DNA of 64,000 nucleotides from Eisenbergiella porci (GTDB lineage: Bacteria > Bacillota > Clostridia > Lachnospirales > Lachnospiraceae), in assembly GCF_009696275.1 (NCBI RefSeq), contig NZ_VUMI01000002.1:124001-188000 (forward strand). The letters run 5' to 3'. The first letter of the stretch is position 1, and each line of letters starts with the position of its first letter. Of the stretch, positions 59,528-64,000 are shown piece after piece. Made by a program: the position numbers and the translations under genes. The notes beneath the pieces are model-generated. The model was given only the letters and a program-made list of their open reading frames with translations, was not told the origin of the DNA and ran no database searches.

Positions 59528-60922
59528 GTGAGCTTACGGAAAAAACTGATAGGGACAAAAGACTTTTACAAGCTGGTGCTGTCTGTGGCGGTGCCGATAA
59601 TGATTCAGAATGGAATCACTAATTTTGTGGGACTGCTGGACAATATTATGGTCGGGCAGGTAGGAACGGAGCAGATGTCGGGAGTTGCTGTTGCCAACCA
59701 GCTGCTTTTTGTGTTTAATATCTGCATTTTCGGCGCAATATCGGGGGCCGGAATTTTTGGCGCCCAGTTTTACGGATGCGGAAATTATGAGGGCGTACGG
59801 AATGCGTTCCGGTTCAAGCTGTGGTTCTGCGCGGCGCTGGTGCTGCTTGGCATCGCTGTGTTCATCGGCGGCGGGGAAAGCCTGATTTCCCTCTATCTGC
59901 ATGAAAGCTCGGAGGCGGGGGATGTGGCAAGGACGCTTTCCTTCGGCTACAGCTACCTGCTATGCATGCTTTTCGGGCTGGCGCCGTATGCGTTGTCGCA
60001 GGCGTATTCCAGTACGCTGCGTGAGTCGGGAGAGACCATGCTTCCCATGAAGGCCGGGATTGCGGCGGTGCTGGTAAACCTGGTATTGAATTATATCCTG
60101 ATATACGGAAAGTTCGGCGCGCCTGCCCTGGGGGTTGTGGGCGCGGCAGTTGCCACTGTAATCTCCAGATATGTGGAGTGCCTGATCGTGGTGCTTTGGA
60201 CGCATGTCCACCGGGAGCGCGCGCCGTATATGGAAGGCGTGTACCGGACGCTGAAAATACCCTCTCATCTGATTGGGCAGATTGTGCTCAAGGGGCTGCC
60301 GCTGATGTTAAATGAGACGCTGTGGTCCGCAGGCATGGCGATTATGATGCAGTGCTATTCCATGCGGGGGCTGGCGGTCATTGCCGGGCTTAACATATCC
60401 TCCACGATTTCCAACCTTTTCAACGTGGTTTTCCTGGCGCTGGGGAATTCCGTTTCCATCATTATCGGCCAGCTTCTGGGCGCGGGAAAGATGGAAGAGG
60501 CGAAGGATACGGATACGAAGATGATCTTTTTCTCCGTGGTGAGCTGCCTGGGCATCGGGGCCGTGATGGCGGTGATTGCGCCGCTCTTCCCCAGAATGTA
60601 CAATACGACGGATGAGGTGCGCCGCCTGGCGGAGCAGTTTATCTGGATATCCGCGATGGTAATGCCGATCCAGGCCTTTATGCATGCCTGCTATTTCACG
60701 CTGCGTTCCGGAGGGAAAACCTTTATTACCTTCCTGTTTGACAGCGCATTCATGTGGGTGGTGAGCATACCGCTGGCCTTCTGCCTGAGCCGCTTTTCGG
60801 GCCTGCCTATCGTCCCGCTGTATCTGATATGCCAGATGGCGGATATAATCAAGTGTGTGATTGGGTTTATCCTTGTGAAAAAAGGAATATGGATACAAAA
60901 CTTTGTTGCGGAGGAAGCATAG
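59528..60922 (+). CDS. MATE-family efflux transporter
   Basis: 464 residues with twelve helices. The N-terminal half reads MIQNGITNFVGLLDNIMVGQVG, typical of the MATE/NorM group, and the second half repeats it around LPLMLNETLWSAGMAIMMQ. It differs clearly from the MATE at 23439, so the two are not recent duplicates. GTG 59528 is taken as start because AGGGGA lies about 10 bp upstream; TTG 59504 is the alternative. The phosphatase gene begins 2 bp after the stop, so the two are translated from one message. The substrate is unknown. Confidence 0.92.
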   Translation: MSLRKKLIGTKDFYKLVLSVAVPIMIQNGITNFVGLLDNIMVGQVGTEQMSGVAVANQLLFVFNICIFGAISGAGIFGAQFYGCGNYEGVRNAFRFKLWFCAALVLLGIAVFIGGGESLISLYLHESSEAGDVARTLSFGYSYLLCMLFGLAPYALSQAYSSTLRESGETMLPMKAGIAAVLVNLVLNYILIYGKFGAPALGVVGAAVATVISRYVECLIVVLWTHVHRERAPYMEGVYRTLKIPSHLIGQIVLKGLPLMLNETLWSAGMAIMMQCYSMRGLAVIAGLNISSTISNLFNVVFLALGNSVSIIIGQLLGAGKMEEAKDTDTKMIFFSVVSCLGIGAVMAVIAPLFPRMYNTTDEVRRLAEQFIWISAMVMPIQAFMHACYFTLRSGGKTFITFLFDSAFMWVVSIPLAFCLSRFSGLPIVPLYLICQMADIIKCVIGFILVKKGIWIQNFVAEEA

Positions 60923-60924
60923 GG

Positions 60925-61647
60925 ATGAGAATTATTTTTGTGAGACACGCAGAGCCGGATTACGCTAACGATACGCTGACGGAAAAGGGCTGGAGAGAGG
61001 CTGCGCTGCTGGCGGAGCGCGTGAGCGGATGGGATGTGATGGATTTTTATGTGTCGCCGCTGGGGAGAGCCCGGGATACGGCGTCGCTGAGCCTGAAAAA
61101 GATGGGCAGGACGGCTGAAACCTTTGACTGGCTGAGAGAATTCCATGGCCCTGTTAACGATCCCACCAGAGGGGAAAATGTGATACCCTGGGATTTTTAT
61201 CCGGAATACTGGACGAAAATACCCGAGATGTACGATAAGGATGGGTTCGGAAATACCGAAGTGATGAAGAGCGGCCGGGTGATGGAGGAGTACGTAAGAA
61301 TTTCGGGTGAACTGGATGCGCTCCTGGCAAAATACGGCTATGTGCGTGAGGGAGGGCTTTACCGTACCGGCAAAACGGAGGGCGCGGCGCATGATGCCAC
61401 AATCGTCCTGTTCTGTCATATGGGCGTGACACTGTTTCTGTGCAGCCATCTTCTGGGCATTTCCCCGGTGGTGCTCACCAGCGGCTTCTTCCTGGCGCCT
61501 GCCTCAGTCACGGTGCTTGCTTCCGAGGAACGCTGTCCCGGAACGGCATATTTCCGCTGTCAGACGGCGGGGGATACCAGCCATCTGAGGGCCGGAGGGG
61601 AACTGGTTTCGGAAATGGGGTATTTTACGGAGCCGTTCCAGGGATAA
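60925..61647 (+). CDS. Histidine phosphatase-superfamily protein
   Basis: 240 residues. The catalytic RHG-type motif appears as FVRHAEPDYAND, with Ala-Glu in place of the usual Gly-Glu after the His. The second Arg is in SPLGRARDTASL, and the second His is in LFCHMGVTLFL. These define the phosphoglycerate-mutase-like fold; whether it acts on sugar phosphates, nucleotides or proteins is unknown. GGAGG lies 10 bp before ATG 60925, inside the end of the MATE gene. A longer open frame back to 60754 overlaps the MATE gene and is not supported. A middle insertion (residues 80-150) makes it longer than the minimal 200-residue members. Confidence 0.9.
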   Translation: MRIIFVRHAEPDYANDTLTEKGWREAALLAERVSGWDVMDFYVSPLGRARDTASLSLKKMGRTAETFDWLREFHGPVNDPTRGENVIPWDFYPEYWTKIPEMYDKDGFGNTEVMKSGRVMEEYVRISGELDALLAKYGYVREGGLYRTGKTEGAAHDATIVLFCHMGVTLFLCSHLLGISPVVLTSGFFLAPASVTVLASEERCPGTAYFRCQTAGDTSHLRAGGELVSEMGYFTEPFQG

Positions 61648-61755
61648 CAGGTATGGGGGCCATGCAGAGGGAAAGAGTGCGGCGTTTCAAGGTTTGGCAT
61701 ATCAACAAAAAAGCAGGTTTGCCGTTTTAAAGTTTGGCGTTTCAATAAAAAAACA

Positions 61756-61783
61756 TTGACAACAGCCTCTGTCTTTGTATAAT
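61756..61783 (+). promoter_or_regulatory. Strong promoter of the HMA gene
   Basis: Perfect TTGACA (61756-61761), 16-bp spacer, perfect TATAAT (61778-61783). Confidence 0.88.
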
Positions 61784-61788
61784 ATAAT

Positions 61789-61810
61789 CATATGAACAAT
61801 TAATCATATG
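61789..61810. promoter_or_regulatory. CATATGA...TCATATG operator, ArsR/SmtB-like
   Basis: Seven-base inverted arms CATATGA (61789-61795) and TCATATG (61804-61810) lie around the expected transcription start. The AT-rich layout with TGA/TCA half-sites resembles operators of ArsR/SmtB-type metal sensors. No such regulator gene is in the window. Confidence 0.55.
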
Positions 61811-61840
61811 TTTTATGAAATTTTCAGGAGGCTTATCATT

Positions 61841-62059
61841 ATGAAGAAAAAATACAACCTTACCGATCTCGACTGCGCGAACTGCGCTGCAAAGATGGAG
61901 GACGCCATTAAGAAAATTGACGGCGTCAATAATGCGACCGTGAGCTTTATGGCACAGAAGCTGACCATTGATGCGGATGACAGCCGTTTTGACAGCATCA
62001 TGAAGGAAGTGGTAAACGTATGCCGCAAGGTTGAGCCGGACTGTGTTATTGAAATGTAA
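61841..62059 (+). CDS. Stand-alone heavy-metal-associated (HMA) domain protein
   Basis: 72 residues forming one HMA (ferredoxin-like) domain. The metal loop is LDCANCAAKMED: CxxC in the order CANC as in CadA/ZntA-type pumps rather than the GMTCxxC of copper chaperones. This sequence matches the N-terminal domain of Zn/Cd-transporting P-type ATPases, but no ATPase domain follows: the stop at 62057-62059 leads into non-coding GC-rich sequence and the suf genes. Its strong promoter carries a metal-sensor-like operator. It may be a chaperone serving a pump elsewhere, or a cadA remnant. AGGAGG lies about 9 bp before ATG 61841. Confidence 0.88.
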   Translation: MKKKYNLTDLDCANCAAKMEDAIKKIDGVNNATVSFMAQKLTIDADDSRFDSIMKEVVNVCRKVEPDCVIEM

Positions 62060-62174
62060 ACCCGGCCGGGCCGGTTAACCGGACCGGTGCGGGAAATGAG
62101 TTGCAGCCCGGTCCTGGCATGCTCGCCTGCAGGCCGGACTGTAACGGATATGCCTTAATATGGCAAACTTGTAC

Positions 62175-62203
62175 TTGCAATGTATATCAGTATTGTGTAC
62201 AAT
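62175..62203 (+). promoter_or_regulatory. Promoter of the suf genes
   Basis: TTGCAA (62175-62180), 17-bp spacer, TACAAT (62198-62203). Confidence 0.6.
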
Positions 62204-62224
62204 AAAAAGCAGTTCAGGAAAGAC

Positions 62225-62249
62225 ACAGGCAGGGGAATCCTCTGCCTGT
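62225..62249 (+). promoter_or_regulatory. Leader hairpin before sufC
   Basis: ACAGGCAG.GGA pairs with TCC.CTGCCTGT and is followed by ATTTTAT, giving terminator-like structure between promoter and start codon. It could attenuate suf expression or end transcripts from upstream. Confidence 0.5.
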
Positions 62250-62286
62250 ATTTTATAGGAGTTTCAGACGAAAGAGGTGTACCCCC

Positions 62287-63042
62287 ATGCTTGAAGTGAA
62301 ACATCTTTCATACACGGTAACGGAGAACCAGGAAACGCTTCCCATCGTTGCCGATATCAGTTTTACCGTTAATGATGGCGAAATGCTTGTCATCACAGGC
62401 CCTAACGGAGGCGGCAAGTCTACAATTGCCAAGCTCCTGATGGGAGTTATTAAGGAGACGGAGGGACAGATCCTTCTGGACGGAAGGGATATTACGCCGC
62501 TTACGATTGACCAGCGCGCCAATGCGGGAATCGGCTTTGCCTTCCAGCAGCCGCCCGCTTTTAAAGGAATGACCGTGCGCAGGCTTTTGAACCTGGCGGC
62601 GGGAAGCGAGCTGCCGGAGCATGTCAGCTGCAGGCTATTAAGCAGCGTCGGCCTGTGCGCGAAGGAATATCTGGACAGGGAGGTGGACGCCACGCTGTCC
62701 GGCGGAGAAAGAAAAAGAGTGGAAATTGCCACGGTGATGGCGAAGGATCATAAAGTAAGCATCTTCGACGAACCGGAGGCCGGAATCGATCTGTGGAGCT
62801 TTTCCATGCTGGTGAAGCAGTTTGAGCAGATTCACAGGGAGAAAAAGGAAAGCCTTGTCCTGATTTCCCATCAGGAAAGAATTATACGCATGGCGGACCG
62901 CATCATGGTAGTCAGGGACGGCAGGGTGGAGAGCTGCGGCAGCAGGGATGCAATTGTCCCCATGCTTTTCCTTGACCAAGCGGGATGCACATGTCTGGAC
63001 AGGGAAGGAGGAAACGGCAATGAAGCTGGATGCAGTTACTGA
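62287..63042 (+). CDS. sufC: SufC-like Fe-S assembly ATPase
   Basis: 251-residue ABC ATPase without membrane partner. Walker A is GPNGGGKSTIAKLL, the Q-loop is GFAFQQPPAFKGMT, the signature is LSGGERKRVEIATVM and Walker B is VSIFDEPEAGIDLWS, the last two being SufC-specific variants. SufC drives conformational change in the SufB/D scaffold on which Fe-S clusters are built. GAAAGAGG lies near ATG 62287. The scaffold gene starts inside the end of this one (23-bp overlap). No SufS, SufU or SufD gene follows in the window, so the unit matches the two-gene minimal SUF arrangement of anaerobes. Confidence 0.94.
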   Translation: MLEVKHLSYTVTENQETLPIVADISFTVNDGEMLVITGPNGGGKSTIAKLLMGVIKETEGQILLDGRDITPLTIDQRANAGIGFAFQQPPAFKGMTVRRLLNLAAGSELPEHVSCRLLSSVGLCAKEYLDREVDATLSGGERKRVEIATVMAKDHKVSIFDEPEAGIDLWSFSMLVKQFEQIHREKKESLVLISHQERIIRMADRIMVVRDGRVESCGSRDAIVPMLFLDQAGCTCLDREGGNGNEAGCSY

Positions 63043-63943
63043 TGGCGTATTAAGCAAAATAGATGACCTTGGCTTTAAGCAGGAGGGCGCTTTCAACCTG
63101 CGCTATAACGGACAGCCGCTTTGCCACGGTGATACGGAGCATATCAAAATCCGCAGGAAAGAGGATAAGCAGGGGATTGACGTGTATATCAGCCGTGAGG
63201 CACAGGGCGAGCAGGTTCATATTCCTGTAGTGGTATCCGCTTCCGGTATCACGGATGTGGTATACAATGATTTTTATGTGGAAGAGGGAGCCAATGTTAC
63301 GATTGTGGCAGGCTGCGGCATCCATAACGATGGCTGCAACGACAGCCGGCATGATGGTATTCATGCCTTCCATGTGGGAAAGAATGCCAACGTTACCTAT
63401 GCGGAGAAGCATTATGGAGAAGGAAGCGGCACCGGAGAGAGGATATTGAATCCTGTGACGCAGATTTTTCTGGAGGAGGGCGCCGTATTTACGCTTGATA
63501 CGGCACAAATCGGCGGAGTGGATTCCACAGTGCGAAAAACTGAAGTTTCCATGGAGGCTGATGCGAAGCTGTTTGTGATGGAGAAGCTGATGACCCATGG
63601 CAACCAGACCGCTGTTTCGGATATGACTGTGGAAATGAACGGCGCCGGAAGCTCAGCCCAGATCGTGTCGCGTTCCGTGGCGAAGGGCCATTCCGTTCAG
63701 ACCTTCCACCCGATTGCCATCGGCAATGCGCTGTGCCATGCGCATGTACAGTGTGATTCCATTATCATGGATAAAGCGCAGATTTCCTCCATACCGGAGA
63801 TCAACGCCAGGGATATTGACGCCCAGATCATTCATGAGGCGGCTATTGGAAGGATTAATAATGAACAGATACTGAAGCTCCGGACCTTCGGCATGACGGA
63901 GGAAGAGGCGGAAGCGGTGATTATAGAGGATTTCCTGGCATAA
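63020..63943 (+). CDS. sufB: SufB/SufD-family scaffold, short form
   Basis: 307 residues, much shorter than classic SufB (about 470) or SufD (about 430). The beta-helix core is present (GANVTIVAGCGIHNDGC, KNANVTYAEKHYGEGS, ENINARDIDAQIIHEAAIG-like turn), and the C-terminal helix ends with RTFGMTEEEAEAVIIEDF, the family hallmark. Candidate ligands are the Cys residues in GCGIHNDGC and several His. Such short SufB proteins paired with SufC make up the ancestral SmsCB-type minimal system. ATG 63020 has AAGGAGG 8 bp upstream and overlaps sufC by 23 bp. SufB versus SufD naming is by context. Confidence 0.9.
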   Translation: MKLDAVTDGVLSKIDDLGFKQEGAFNLRYNGQPLCHGDTEHIKIRRKEDKQGIDVYISREAQGEQVHIPVVVSASGITDVVYNDFYVEEGANVTIVAGCGIHNDGCNDSRHDGIHAFHVGKNANVTYAEKHYGEGSGTGERILNPVTQIFLEEGAVFTLDTAQIGGVDSTVRKTEVSMEADAKLFVMEKLMTHGNQTAVSDMTVEMNGAGSSAQIVSRSVAKGHSVQTFHPIAIGNALCHAHVQCDSIIMDKAQISSIPEINARDIDAQIIHEAAIGRINNEQILKLRTFGMTEEEAEAVIIEDFLA

Positions 63944-63971
63944 AAAAGTAAAACAGATAAGTTTTGATAGG

Positions 63972-63998
63972 ACATTGGATTTTAATAATCCAATGTCT
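63972..63998. terminator. Hairpin at window end
   Basis: GACATTGGATT pairs with AATCCAATGTC around TTAAT, 28 bp after the sufB stop. It is probably a terminator, but its T-tract lies beyond the window. Confidence 0.55.
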
Positions 63999-64000
63999 TA

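Noticed and set aside
1-64000. tRNA and rRNA genes
   Set aside because: Reading for T-loop-like GGTTCGAnTCC patterns and rRNA signatures found none; a tRNAscan/Infernal run would be decisive.

Overview
The window looks like a chromosomal segment of a spore-forming, gut-type Lachnospiraceae (Clostridia). The basis is a GPR-cleavable small acid-soluble spore protein, a YtvI-type sporulation membrane protein, a pyrophosphate-type phosphofructokinase, a two-gene SufC/SufB-like iron-sulfur module, strong AGGAGG ribosome binding sites and mid-GC codon use. The genus is inferred and not proven. I see no rRNA or tRNA genes, no CRISPR array and no intact insertion sequence.

Layout. 1-1.3 kb: AT-rich end of what looks like a decayed integrative element (AraC-type regulator cut by the window edge, excisionase-like and Tn916-type integrase relics) just upstream of pyrE. 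2-8.6 kb: small membrane proteins, an M29-like aminopeptidase, an M56 (BlaR1-type) relic, an AraC regulator with a GH109-like oxidoreductase, and an M24 peptidase. 8.9-11.7 kb: a headless HAD gene, an amber-interrupted membrane ORF, and an RloA/RloB-like pair with RloB cut short. 11.9-15.4 kb: heterodimeric ABC exporter. 15.7-18 kb: wreck of a bacitracin-type (Bce) sensor/ABC module. 18-25 kb: PD-(D/E)XK-like protein, Pit phosphate transporter with its DUF47 partner, cytidylate-kinase-like protein, EAL protein and a MATE transporter. 25-35 kb: Ca/Na antiporter, PPi-PFK, HEAT protein, LacI regulator, glycogen phosphorylase, amylomaltase and an esterase/metallo-beta-lactamase fusion. 36-38.6 kb: XpaC-TelA pair. 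38.8-41.2 kb: gene graveyard (AraC, GH28, GH2 and gluzincin relics). 41.2-46.8 kb: CYTH, DJ-1, CBS, SASP, and an ABC importer with a TM1266-like regulator. 47-57.6 kb: housekeeping tig-clpP-clpX-lon-engB, YtvI, D-2-hydroxyacid dehydrogenase, truA, VanZ-like. 57.8-64 kb: HdeD-like protein, aldose epimerase, MATE, phosphatase, HMA metal-binding protein, and sufC-sufB/D.

The most unusual content is non-coding. Two giant palindromes (24913-25345 and 35418-35863, each about 430-450 bp with arms near 200 bp) have unrelated outer arms but share apex sequence blocks. Each has a strand-asymmetric base-composition patch on one outer side. A second family consists of 26-31 nt hairpins bounded by GTAAC and GTTAC. 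They occur alone and as the 3' part of three composite elements of about 135 nt, found after tig, after clpP and after the VanZ-like gene.

Functionally, the intact genes cover protein quality control (tig, ClpXP, Lon), glycogen and maltodextrin breakdown feeding a PPi-dependent glycolytic step, phosphate uptake and Fe-S assembly. The accessory layer is strongly decayed: at least six loci carry truncations, frameshifts or deletion fusions.
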